Below are positions 1-7,615 of a stretch of DNA of 22,714 nt, in pieces (within the stretch, counting starts at the first letter, position 1; every line of letters begins with the position of its first letter). The notes under the pieces are model-generated. The model searched no databases, was not told where the DNA came from, and saw nothing but the letters and a program-made list of their open reading frames with translations. The translations under genes and the position numbers were made by a program. Source of the stretch: Elusimicrobiota bacterium (GTDB lineage Bacteria > Elusimicrobiota > Elusimicrobia > UBA1565 > UBA9628); NCBI GenBank assembly GCA_003452935.1, contig DMMY01000005.1, positions 248,603 to 271,316 on the forward strand, read 5' to 3'.

Positions 1-1789
1 TTGTTAGCTCGGCCTCGGTTTTGACTAAATGCTCTTCGCGGGCATTTATCCACGAGCGCATGATGGCGGCAGAGGTTGCCTTATAATCGACCGCCACCCA
101 CCTTTTAATCAGGCTCTGGATGTCCCCGCGGTCGAGTTTTTGCCAAGCAGAGGCCGGGACTTTCGCGAATATCTCAGGAGTCTTGCCTTCCTCGGGGCCT
201 ATGAGGGCCAGAATCTCCGCGACATCGGCGCTTTCCGTTTTGGCGTACGCCAGGGCGGGGATTTTAAGAATTAGGGCGTTCCTTTTTTGCGATATAGGCA
301 GCAACTTCAATATCTCGGCAAGGGCCCTTGCCCCCCGTCTCTCGACATAGTCCTTGACCGCGGGGTGAACCTTGATTTGCGCTACTTCCTCGTCGGCGAG
401 CAGGTCGGATGCGGCTGTTGCCGCGGCTTGCGGACTCTCGAACCGCAACGTCGCCGCGTCCCGGGATGCGTTTTCCAGCTTGTGCCGCTTGAGGATGGAA
501 TCGAGCGAATCCGGGAGCGCCGGCGTGATGAGTATGGCCTTTATGTCCGCGTCTTCCGGGGATGTGCCCAGTTTTGGGGGGCGCATGAGGCTGTCCATGG
601 ACAGCGCCGGCGGCGCAATGCCGCCGGCCTCGCGCTTCTGCTCGGCCGGTCCCGGGTATAATACGGCGAGCAGCATCTCATAATGCGCCGCCAGCTCCTC
701 GGCAGTGGCCCGTTCGGGGGTGCCGCCGAGAATGTAGGCCCGAAAGCCTCCGCTGGGCGTCTGGCCGATCATGATGTGCGAAAGGAGCCAGTGTTGGTCC
801 GGGCCGGGAACGAGCAGCGCCAAGCCGGCTTTGATCAGCCGTTGGAAGAGCTTTTTTACTTCCTCCAGCGGCTTGTTGTCGATGAGCAAGTCGAGGAGCT
901 TGGCTCCCTTGACCAGTTCCTCTACGTAAAAGTACACCAATCCCTTGCCCTGGACCGGGGCCTCGCCGTGCTCGATGAGTTTGGGCGCTCCTCCCGCGGC
1001 CGACAGGGGCCCCAGAGCCTCGATTTTGGCGTTTTTGCGCTCGAATCCTTCCAGGGACGCCGGGCTGTTGTAAATCTTTACGAGCAGGCCGGGATCATCG
1101 GGGTGGATGTATATCTCCTTGGTGACGCCGTCCTTGACTTCCCTGTCCCTGAACATTTTGGCCGGCTTTCCGTTGATGAGGATGCGTCCGTTTTGAGAGG
1201 TGATCGCATGGACGCGCCGCTTGTAGCTGGAGTCCTCCTCGACGGGCCAGGTCAAGGCCGGGGCTAGCGGCGCGGTTTCCGGGTCGGCTGCCGCGGGCGC
1301 GTCCGGGGCTGCGTCTCCATCGTAAAACCGGTCGAAGTCGGGGACTTGGCCCGCGGGCGCGATTTGGCGCGCCAGGGCTTCCAGGCCGGCCATCACGCGC
1401 TCATCGCCTCGCGCTTCAATCTGCAGGTTGACGGCCAACTCCGTCAGAGCGGAGACTTGTTCTTGGCCCAGCTTCGCCTCGAGCTGCGCCCGATGCAGCT
1501 CGATCAAGCTGGGCTCGACTACGGCTGCCGCCAGATTGCGCATGGCCGGGTCCGTTGCCGCAAGCTCCTGGAGCCGCCGGGTCGCGTCGAGAGGAGTTAA
1601 CTTCGGCAGTTGCGTCATCAGCGTCGACAACGGGGCAGGGGAAGTCTTTATGGTGTTGGGTTGATGCCCTCTCGATGTCAGGGGATAGGGATTACTTATT
1701 ACAGAATGCGCTATGTTTGCGAAAGCCGGCGAGGCTGAGTTCCAAATTTGGGATAGCCCAAGCGCTGCGGCTAAAAATTGGCGTTTCAT
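1..1789 (-). CDS. Exported protein with a kinase-like (probably pseudokinase) region, 3' end outside window
   Basis: The reading frame is open from 1789 to the left edge (596 codons, no stop), so the protein is incomplete at its C-terminus. I chose ATG 1789 because it gives a classical signal peptide: MKRQ, then a hydrophobic stretch, ending in an AFA cleavage motif at residues 22-24. A start at 1618 would lose this. Residues about 195-355 resemble a protein-kinase fold in order: a beta-strand pair around RILINGKPAKMF, a VKIYN strand whose Lys could be the VAIK lysine (~237), a following helix with Glu, a hinge-like GLVYFYVEELVKG (~285), and a loop PDQHWLLSH (~333) where HRDxxxxN would lie. 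The DFG position reads ILGG. The catalytic Asp/Asn pattern is therefore not intact. The rest is helical and unrecognised. It follows the TelA-like gene by 59 bp and is probably co-transcribed. Exported location and open frame are seen directly; the kinase fold is inference. Confidence 0.7.
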   Translation of the reverse strand, partial: MKRQFLAAALGLSQIWNSASPAFANIAHSVISNPYPLTSRGHQPNTIKTSPAPLSTLMTQLPKLTPLDATRRLQELAATDPAMRNLAAAVVEPSLIELHRAQLEAKLGQEQVSALTELAVNLQIEARGDERVMAGLEALARQIAPAGQVPDFDRFYDGDAAPDAPAAADPETAPLAPALTWPVEEDSSYKRRVHAITSQNGRILINGKPAKMFRDREVKDGVTKEIYIHPDDPGLLVKIYNSPASLEGFERKNAKIEALGPLSAAGGAPKLIEHGEAPVQGKGLVYFYVEELVKGAKLLDLLIDNKPLEEVKKLFQRLIKAGLALLVPGPDQHWLLSHIMIGQTPSGGFRAYILGGTPERATAEELAAHYEMLLAVLYPGPAEQKREAGGIAPPALSMDSLMRPPKLGTSPEDADIKAILITPALPDSLDSILKRHKLENASRDAATLRFESPQAAATAASDLLADEEVAQIKVHPAVKDYVERRGARALAEILKLLPISQKRNALILKIPALAYAKTESADVAEILALIGPEEGKTPEIFAKVPASAWQKLDRGDIQSLIKRWVAVDYKATSAAIMRSWINAREEHLVKTEAELT

Positions 1790-1806
1790 CTCGTTGCATC
1801 CCGCGG

Positions 1807-1840
1807 CCGGCGTCGGCGTGATTTAATACGCCGACGCCGG
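1807..1840 (-). other. Perfect 13-bp inverted repeat between two genes
   Basis: The arms at 1807-1819 and 1828-1840 (CCGGCGTCGGCGT and its complement) pair perfectly around an 8-nt AT-rich loop. The hairpin begins 8 nt after the stop of the upstream TelA-like gene and ends 17 nt before the ATG at 1789. No T-tract follows on the minus strand, so it is not a standard intrinsic terminator. It may protect the upstream mRNA's 3' end, attenuate, or lower translation of the downstream gene. Confidence 0.7.
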
Positions 1841-1848
1841 CGGTCGGG

Positions 1849-3807
1849 TCAGCGCCGCTTCCCCGGGTTCGACAATTGCCTGCCGGGATCAAGCTCGGCC
1901 ATGATCTCCTCCCGCGGGGCAGCCGAATTTTCCATCCGCACCAGGGTTTTCTCGGTCTCTTGGGTCAGCGCGTCCAATTCCGTGATTGTCGTCGCCATCT
2001 TGCCCAAGGCCTCGACGCGGAACCTTGAAAGATCGTCCAAGGCCGCGATGAGGGTCGTGTATGCGCTCTTGATTTTCTCTATGTCGATGGCCGGCTGGGA
2101 CGCGTCTTTCTGTATCTGGACTCCTTGCGTTCTCAGACGATTGGCGTTGTCCGTGATGAGCTTGGCGGCGAGGTCTTTGGTGCCCTGCACGGACTTGTTT
2201 ACCCTATCCTCATCATCGAGCGCGATCGCCGTGCTGGCTCCGATCCGGAGCGCTGGGCCGATGGTGCTGATGGCGCGGTCCACGCTGTCGGCGAGCATTT
2301 CGTTGTTCTTGATCAGGATTTCGGCCGATAAGGCGCCTTGCTGGTTGACGGCGCGCTGCGTCTGGAGGTCCATGATCCTCTGCTGGAGCGGAAAAAGTAT
2401 CTCTTCCTGCAGGAACTTGACCTTGTCGGCCGAGAGTCCGCCGTCCGGATTGTCCACGCGCGTCTGCACTTCCTGGGCGATCCGCTGGCCGTAAGCGATC
2501 GCATGCTCGAGTTGGCGTTCCAGGAGAATCATGCGCGTTCGATCGGCGGCCAGCGTCTTGTTGTCCGCGATGAGCAGTTCCTTGCCGTGCCGAAGAGAGT
2601 TTTCGATGCCTTCGATCACCCCCTGCGCCTTCTGCAATTTGGCCACGTAGTTCCCAATGGCCGATCCAACGAGGGGAAGCTTGCCGATCAGGCGCCGGAA
2701 CGTGCCCAGGTCGACCTTCGCGGGATCCAGTTCCTCGACTTGTTTTTGGAGCGCCAGCAAGGATTGGCTGATATCATCGCCGTTTGCGCCGCGCTGAGCT
2801 ATGGTGCGGATCGATTTCGCGAGGAATTCGCTGCTGCCGCTGGCCATCATTTGAGAAAGATCGCCCCCGAAGCTCCGGGCTCCGTTTTTGGCATCTTTGA
2901 GCATGCTGGCATCGGAAAGATCTATCGCCATGACGTTTGCCACGTACTGCTCCGCCTTGGCTTGCTCCTCTTTTGACAAGATGACCGGCTTGTCCTGCTG
3001 GGATTGGCGCGGCTCGCCGAAATCGAGTCCGGGCGCGGGCTTGGCGGGTTGCGTAGCGGGCGTTTGCTTGCGTTTGGTCGCGGCCCGTTCCGGACGGCTT
3101 AATTGCGATCCCGGCCGCGATCCGGGCTTTTCCTCGGCGGCGCCGCCGGCAAAGACCGCGGGCGCCGTCAGGGCGGAAGCGGATTTCTCCCCATCGGGCA
3201 GCGTCCCGTCGAACAGGGCCTGGCTATGGGCTGCATCAAGAAAGCCGGCCTGCGCCAGTTGGCTCTGCAAGCCTTTCGTTTCCACCATGATCTTGCCTTG
3301 GGTCGCGGGAGATTGTCGTATCTTGGAGAACCACGGCGTCAGGTCGGCGATAGCCTGCCTGCCGAGGGCGGCTTGTTCCGCGCTCTTGGCCGAGGTCAGG
3401 TAAGCATTTAAGGAAGAGAATTCTTCTGGCGCGGCCAGGGCGCGCATGATGGCCAGGCCGGAGACGATGCGGATGCCGCTGTCCGGAGAGGGTTGGCTTT
3501 GGGCCGCCAGGATATTGCTTTTCACGGCCGCAAGCAGCGCGCCCGCATCCAGGCGGCCAAGGACGCCGGGGTTCAAGCTGCCCAGATGGTTCTGTATGGC
3601 CGTGGCCATCGCGGCGGGCGGCATATGGACGCCGCCCCTCATCCCGGGCGCCGGGGTTTTAAATGCGACCGCGCCCAGGTCCGCCGTCAAAAGCAGGAGA
3701 AACAGCGGCAAGCTCGCCCCTGGCTTTGTGAAAATGAAACGATCATTTGCTTGGCAATGACGGTTGCGCGAAAGAGACTTTGGAGCGTATCGGTCCTTGA
3801 CGTTCAT
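1849..3807 (-). CDS. Exported TelA-family protein (copy B) with duplicated N-terminal module
   Basis: This is a 652-residue protein. The C-terminal part, about residues 375-620, carries the toxic anion resistance (TelA, PF05816) pattern: LIADNKTL, LFPLQQRIMDLQTQ, AVNQQG, LIKNNEML and a coiled-coil helical tail. TelA relatives are usually cytoplasmic proteins of ~350-400 residues, so the first ~360 residues are extra. Residues 32-48 form a hydrophobic segment ending AVA, a signal-peptidase-like site, followed by KTPAPG. The n-region is long, so an uncleaved membrane anchor is also possible. Residues 28-264 nearly match copy A. A linker rich in K, R, P and Q (225-260) precedes the TelA part. 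Start 3807 is supported by AGGAGG five bases upstream. An alternative ATG at 3912 overlaps the upstream stop as ATGA. The family call is strong; function is unknown. No ter genes are nearby. Confidence 0.85.
   Translation of the reverse strand: MNVKDRYAPKSLSRNRHCQANDRFIFTKPGASLPLFLLLLTADLGAVAFKTPAPGMRGGVHMPPAAMATAIQNHLGSLNPGVLGRLDAGALLAAVKSNILAAQSQPSPDSGIRIVSGLAIMRALAAPEEFSSLNAYLTSAKSAEQAALGRQAIADLTPWFSKIRQSPATQGKIMVETKGLQSQLAQAGFLDAAHSQALFDGTLPDGEKSASALTAPAVFAGGAAEEKPGSRPGSQLSRPERAATKRKQTPATQPAKPAPGLDFGEPRQSQQDKPVILSKEEQAKAEQYVANVMAIDLSDASMLKDAKNGARSFGGDLSQMMASGSSEFLAKSIRTIAQRGANGDDISQSLLALQKQVEELDPAKVDLGTFRRLIGKLPLVGSAIGNYVAKLQKAQGVIEGIENSLRHGKELLIADNKTLAADRTRMILLERQLEHAIAYGQRIAQEVQTRVDNPDGGLSADKVKFLQEEILFPLQQRIMDLQTQRAVNQQGALSAEILIKNNEMLADSVDRAISTIGPALRIGASTAIALDDEDRVNKSVQGTKDLAAKLITDNANRLRTQGVQIQKDASQPAIDIEKIKSAYTTLIAALDDLSRFRVEALGKMATTITELDALTQETEKTLVRMENSAAPREEIMAELDPGRQLSNPGKRR
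3014..3730. repeat. Long direct repeat, copy 1 (N-terminal module of TelA-like B)
   Basis: This segment pairs with 5065-5778. Over the 520 bp from 3211 to 3730 I count six mismatches (about 99% identity) and no gaps. The 3014-3210 part is more divergent and has one codon inserted. Similarity stops abruptly on both sides: in the signal-peptide n-region at 3730 and at the linker before the TelA domain near 3014. Confidence 0.95.
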
Positions 3808-3908
3808 GACTGCCTCCTGACTGGAATCCGGCATTAGCGTTGTGTCGACCGGCCTTTTGGATGGGCGCTTTGGGAAAAAACAAGGGTTGAATTCGGTCTG
3901 AACATGGC

Positions 3909-5819
3909 TCATTCGCCCTCCGCTTCCGGCCATGACGGTTTGGGGTTGGCCGCGCCGGCGGAGTCCATGCTCCGCGCCAAATCTTCTCCTATGCGCGTCA
4001 GTTCATCGAACTTCTTGATTTCCTCCAGCATCTGCGGCAAGGCGTTGTCGCGGAAGCTGGAAATCTCATTGAGCGTGTCCTTGAGCTTGCCGAAGGCGCT
4101 CTTGAGCGTGTCGACCGGGAGCGTCGCATCGACGGCCTGTCGGTCGATGGCGAGCGCCTGGTTTTTAATGCCCTCGGCGCTCTGCTCGATCATCTGCGAG
4201 CCCGCATGGTTCGTGGCGGTCACTCGATCAAGCACGGATTGCTGCTGTTTGAGGCTCAACGCGATATTGATCGCTACCTGCAAGGCCGGCGGAATCACGT
4301 TGACGGTTCGATCAACGCTGCCGGCGAGGAGCTCGTTGTTCTTGATGACGATCCCGGTGGCTATCACGCCTTGCTGATTGACGGCGAGCTGCGTCTGGAG
4401 GTCGATGAGCCGCTGCCGAAACGGAAAAAGAACCTCTTCTTTCAGGAAACGCGCTCTATCCTCGGAGATATCACCGGCCGCGGCATTCAGGCGCGCGTCC
4501 AGCTCTTGGTCGACTCGGCGCGCGAAGTCAATTTTCGTTTGAAGCTGTCGCGTCAGGGCGCGCAGCCGGGATTGATATTTCAGCAGTTCGGCGTTGTCCG
4601 CGAGCAATGCGTCGCGCCCGCTCTTGAGCGCGGTGACGATGTCCGTTATCGCTTGCTGCGCCTGATCGTAGTTGTCTGCATAACGCTGGGCAGGCAGTTT
4701 AAAGTAAGGCACTTTCAAGTATAGGAGAGTGCGGTCAAGCCACAGACGCAGCGGCCCCGGCGTAAAGTTGACTTTTTCGGGGTCCAGCGTCTCGACTTGG
4801 ACTTGCAGGGCCTTGAGGGCCGAATCGATCGCGTCTTCATTTTCACGACGCTTGAGAGGATTTTGCAGCACCGCGCTCTGCGCGGCCGCTGCTTCCTGAT
4901 CCTTCGCCCCCCAGGTGCGGGCCGCTCCCCGGCCCTGCTGCCTTTGATTGGCGTCATCGGGATCGAGCCGCAAGAGCGCGTCCACGTAGCCGGCGACTTG
5001 GGCGTCCTGTCCGTCTTTTTGGGGCTGACTCTTTACGGGCGCCGAGGGAATCCTTGTTTTCTCGTCGCCGAAATCAAGTCCAGGCGCGGGCTTGACGGGT
5101 GGCGTGGCGGGCGTTTGCTTGCGTTTGGTCGCGGCCCGTTCCGGACGGCTTAATTGCGATCCCGGCCGCGATCCGGGCTTTTCCTCGGCAGCGCCGCCGG
5201 TAAAGACCGCGGGCGCCGCCAGGGCGCCAGCCGATTGCTCTTCAGCGAGAGTCCCATCGAACAGGGCCTGGCTATGGGCTGCATCAAGAAAGCCGGCCTG
5301 CGCCAGTTGGCTCTGCAAGCCTTTCGTTTCCACCATGATCTTGCCTTGGGTCGCGGGAGATTGTCGTATCTTGGAGAACCACGGCGTCAGGTCGGCGATA
5401 GCCTGCCTGCCGAGGGCGGCTTGTTCCGCGCTCTTGGCCGAGGCCAGGTAAGCATTTAAGGAAGAGAATTCTTCTGGCGCGGCCAGGGCGCGCATGATGG
5501 CCAGGCCGGAGACGATGCGGATGCCGCTGTCCGGCGCGGGTTGGCTCTGGGCCGCCAGGATATTGCTTTTCACGGCCGCAAGCAGCGCGCCCGCATCCAG
5601 GCGGCCAAGGACGCCGGGGTTCAAGCTGCCCAGATGGTTCTGTATGGCCGTGGCCATCGCGGCGGGCGGCATATGGACGCCGCCCCGAATCCCGGGCGCC
5701 GGGGTTTTAAATGCGACCGCGCCCAGGTCCGCCGTCAAAAGCAGGAGAAACAGCGGCAAGCTCGCCCCTGGCTTTGTGAGACGATTGGCGGCCGAGCTTT
5801 TTGACATTTGTCGTTCCAT
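3909..5819 (-). CDS. Exported TelA-family protein (copy A) with duplicated N-terminal module
   Basis: This is a 636-residue protein of the same architecture as copy B. It has a hydrophobic segment at 20-36 ending AVA, then the shared module to about residue 250, then a proline/lysine linker, then a TelA-type domain (about 365-615) with LLADNAELL, LFPFRQRLIDLQTQ, AVNQQG, VIKNNELL and QQQSVLDRV. The TelA part is only moderately similar to copy B, whereas the N-terminal part is nearly identical. The start is set at ATG 5819, preceded by GGAAGGG about 11 bases upstream. The frame stays open upstream to 5999, but that extension would bury the export signal. It is the first gene of the probable three-gene minus-strand unit, 101 bp ahead of copy B. 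TelA proteins have been linked to tellurite and other stress tolerance; export is unusual for the family. I cannot assign a substrate. Confidence 0.85.
   Translation of the reverse strand: MERQMSKSSAANRLTKPGASLPLFLLLLTADLGAVAFKTPAPGIRGGVHMPPAAMATAIQNHLGSLNPGVLGRLDAGALLAAVKSNILAAQSQPAPDSGIRIVSGLAIMRALAAPEEFSSLNAYLASAKSAEQAALGRQAIADLTPWFSKIRQSPATQGKIMVETKGLQSQLAQAGFLDAAHSQALFDGTLAEEQSAGALAAPAVFTGGAAEEKPGSRPGSQLSRPERAATKRKQTPATPPVKPAPGLDFGDEKTRIPSAPVKSQPQKDGQDAQVAGYVDALLRLDPDDANQRQQGRGAARTWGAKDQEAAAAQSAVLQNPLKRRENEDAIDSALKALQVQVETLDPEKVNFTPGPLRLWLDRTLLYLKVPYFKLPAQRYADNYDQAQQAITDIVTALKSGRDALLADNAELLKYQSRLRALTRQLQTKIDFARRVDQELDARLNAAAGDISEDRARFLKEEVLFPFRQRLIDLQTQLAVNQQGVIATGIVIKNNELLAGSVDRTVNVIPPALQVAINIALSLKQQQSVLDRVTATNHAGSQMIEQSAEGIKNQALAIDRQAVDATLPVDTLKSAFGKLKDTLNEISSFRDNALPQMLEEIKKFDELTRIGEDLARSMDSAGAANPKPSWPEAEGE
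5065..5778. repeat. Long direct repeat, copy 2 (N-terminal module of TelA-like A)
   Basis: This is the partner of 3014-3730. The near-perfect 520-bp core runs 5259-5778. Of the six core differences, four change three residues and two are synonymous, so synonymous sites are almost unchanged. That means recent duplication or gene conversion rather than only protein-level conservation. Confidence 0.95.
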
Positions 5820-5963
5820 GCGTTCAGCTTCCCTTCCTTGATTAATAGTGTGCGAATGGGCCTTGAGATTTTCGGCGCTTTCTTGCGCGGCATAGGGCTT
5901 GAGGCTGATCGGCTTGGCTGGCAGAGGTTCTTTCCAGACTTGAATGTGATTCACCAGGACACT

Positions 5964-5969
5964 AGTATA
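5964..5969 (-). promoter_or_regulatory. Candidate -10 element for the TelA-like unit
   Basis: TATACT reads on the minus strand about 145 bp upstream of ATG 5819. No good -35 lies 16-18 bp upstream, so this is a weak assignment based on the hexamer and position alone. Confidence 0.25.
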
Positions 5970-6022
5970 CAGGCTAGCAGCCCAGATTGGCATGAGCATT
6001 TCGGTAACTCTCTTGTCAAGAA

Positions 6023-6058
6023 AAGGGCCTAGGCAAAAATGGACCCAAGAGCCTAGGC
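6023..6058 (-). terminator. Hairpin of two CCTAGG palindromes with T-rich tail
   Basis: The self-complementary octamer GCCTAGGC occurs at 6027-6034 and 6051-6058, separated by 16 nt. On the minus strand the two copies can pair and are followed by CCTTTTCTT, which resembles an intrinsic terminator for the gene ending at 6178. The loop is long and the stop lies 120 bp upstream, so a protein-binding site is an alternative. Confidence 0.4.
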
Positions 6059-6177
6059 GCGCGTGCGCAAGTGGGTGTGGACATCGTGACCCCTTTTGGC
6101 ATTTTTCAGGGGTGGGAAATGGCTTCTGGAAGGGATCGGGTTTTAGGCCCGTTGCGTCTGCGGCTTATGGGCTGCGC

Positions 6178-7485
6178 CTATAACCTGGAACCGGCCTGCT
6201 TGCCCAGCATGATCTCGACGATGGTGGGGTCCACCTGGGCCATGCCCACGGCCGAGATGCGGCCGAGATTTTGGATCGTCTCTTCGGCGCAGCGGCCCAC
6301 GAAGCCCTCCCGCGACGTGATGCCGTAGTGATGGATGCCCATGTAAGCCGAACGTATGGCCGAGTCCGTGGAACTGACCACCTTCAAGGCGCAGCCGCTC
6401 TTGGCGCCGTCGCAGAGCATGCCTCCCAGGTCGCTGATCACGTTGTTGACGGCCAGGGTGATGCCGGGGATGTCTCGGCCGTTGCGCTGGTAGACGATGG
6501 CCGCGGCCGCTCCGACGCCGGCCGCGATGGCGCAGCCGCAGACCGGGGCCAAGCCGCCCGTGAATATCTTGACGTAGGCGTTGAGGAGGTGCGAGAAGGC
6601 GATGCTGCGGCATATGGCGCCGTCATCGACGCGGAAGGCCTTGCCCACGCTGTAGGGGACGAGGATGGCCACGATGCCCTGGTTGCCGCTTTCGCCGCTC
6701 GACATGACGGGCACGGCCCGGCCGTCCATGCGCAGGTCCGTGGCGCAGGCCGTGAGTATCTTGGCCGATGAGAAGACGTCGTCTTGGAGGTAGCCCTTGC
6801 GCAGGAGGTCCTGCAAGTAGAAACCGACCTTGCGCAGGCTCATGCCCTGCCGGGCTGCGGCCAGGTTCATCTCCACGCCCTTGCGGATATAGGCCTGATC
6901 CTTCTCATCCATGCGCTCGGCCATGCGCAGCATGTCCTTGATGGTGGCGCGGCGCAGGAGATTTTTATACTGGGTCGTTTGTCGGGCGCTTTTGCGGGCC
7001 GATCCCAGGAGCTTGCGGCCGTCTTTCTCGGCATAGGTCAAGCTGGTGTGGCTCTCCGAGATGACGCAGACCGCGGAGTGCTTGCGGCCTTTGAGTCGGG
7101 CTTCCACGTGGATGCCTTGGTGGCCGGGAAGCACGGTCATCTGCACGCTTCCGGACTTGACGAGGCGTCCGGCTTTGGCCACCAGGACGGAATTGGCGGA
7201 ACGGAAAATTTCCATTTTGAGGTCCGGCCGGGCGGCGAGCAAACCTATGGCCGCCGCCAGGAGGTTGCCCTTTTGGCCGTTGGTGTTGGGCAGGGTGACG
7301 CCCATTCCGTTCTTGTAGGTTCCCGGATCGAGGATGAATAGGGCCTCGCGGGCCGGCTCGCCCAGGAGCTTGGCCGCGTGGGACGCGGCCAAGGCCACGG
7401 TCACGGGCTCGGTGCAGCCCATGGCAGGATAGACTTGCCGCTTGAGCACTTCTTTAAGAATATTCATGGAGTTAAAGGATAGCAT
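6178..7485 (-). CDS. UPF0597 family protein, L-cysteine desulfidase / serine dehydratase alpha-like
   Basis: The 435-residue protein matches the UPF0597 family over its whole length. Known members such as Escherichia coli CyuA (YhaM) and archaeal CdsB are cytoplasmic [4Fe-4S] enzymes that split L-cysteine into pyruvate, ammonia and sulfide. Diagnostic motifs are visible: GCTEP with Cys24, SSGESGNQG near 262-270, APVCGCAIAAG with Cys316 and Cys318, and GMLCDGAKSGCALK with Cys358 and Cys365. Cys24, Cys358 and Cys365 are the likely cluster ligands. The start is uncertain: ATG 7485 has GGGA directly adjacent, and ATG 7467 gives MNILKEVL; neither has a good Shine-Dalgarno. The gene is divergent from the P5C dehydrogenase gene. 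Whether the substrate is cysteine or serine cannot be told from sequence. Confidence 0.88.
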   Translation of the reverse strand: MLSFNSMNILKEVLKRQVYPAMGCTEPVTVALAASHAAKLLGEPAREALFILDPGTYKNGMGVTLPNTNGQKGNLLAAAIGLLAARPDLKMEIFRSANSVLVAKAGRLVKSGSVQMTVLPGHQGIHVEARLKGRKHSAVCVISESHTSLTYAEKDGRKLLGSARKSARQTTQYKNLLRRATIKDMLRMAERMDEKDQAYIRKGVEMNLAAARQGMSLRKVGFYLQDLLRKGYLQDDVFSSAKILTACATDLRMDGRAVPVMSSGESGNQGIVAILVPYSVGKAFRVDDGAICRSIAFSHLLNAYVKIFTGGLAPVCGCAIAAGVGAAAAIVYQRNGRDIPGITLAVNNVISDLGGMLCDGAKSGCALKVVSSTDSAIRSAYMGIHHYGITSREGFVGRCAEETIQNLGRISAVGMAQVDPTIVEIMLGKQAGSRL

Positions 7486-7530
7486 TCCCGTTGGCCGGCA
7501 TGTCTGACGAATTGTCCATCCCGAGGCGTT

Positions 7531-7559
7531 CTGATATCAACGTGATTCCGATCCATAAT
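7531..7559 (+). promoter_or_regulatory. Candidate promoter for P5C dehydrogenase gene
   Basis: CTGATA (7531-7536) and CATAAT (7554-7559) are separated by 17 bp, four and five matches to the sigma-70 consensus. A start near 7566 would leave a leader of about 50 nt. On the opposite strand TTGATA and GACAAT, 18 bp apart, could serve the divergent gene. Confidence 0.4.
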
Positions 7560-7615
7560 TTGTTATCATCCGTTCAGTAAGACTCGGATTTGTCCAGGAA
7601 TAATAAGGAGAGATC

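Larger units (their letters stand above)
5820..6177. other. Intergenic region of about 360 bp before the TelA-like gene
   Basis: I see no convincing gene here. The region holds, for minus-strand transcription, a possible terminator (6023-6058), an 11-bp palindrome TCTTGTCAAGA (6011-6021) containing a consensus TTGACA, and a TATACT hexamer (5964-5969) that could serve as the -10 for the TelA-like unit. The TTGACA and TATACT are too far apart to be one promoter. The left part is the leader of the TelA-like gene. Confidence 0.5.

Noticed and set aside
29..1664. Series of plus-strand open frames at the left end
   Set aside because: They are antisense to a continuous minus-strand frame of 596 codons with a signal peptide; they lack ribosome binding sites and family features.
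1849..5819. Classical tellurite-resistance (Ter) island
   Set aside because: Only TelA-type domains are seen; there is no TerB, TerC, TerD, TerZ or XpaC-like gene in the window.
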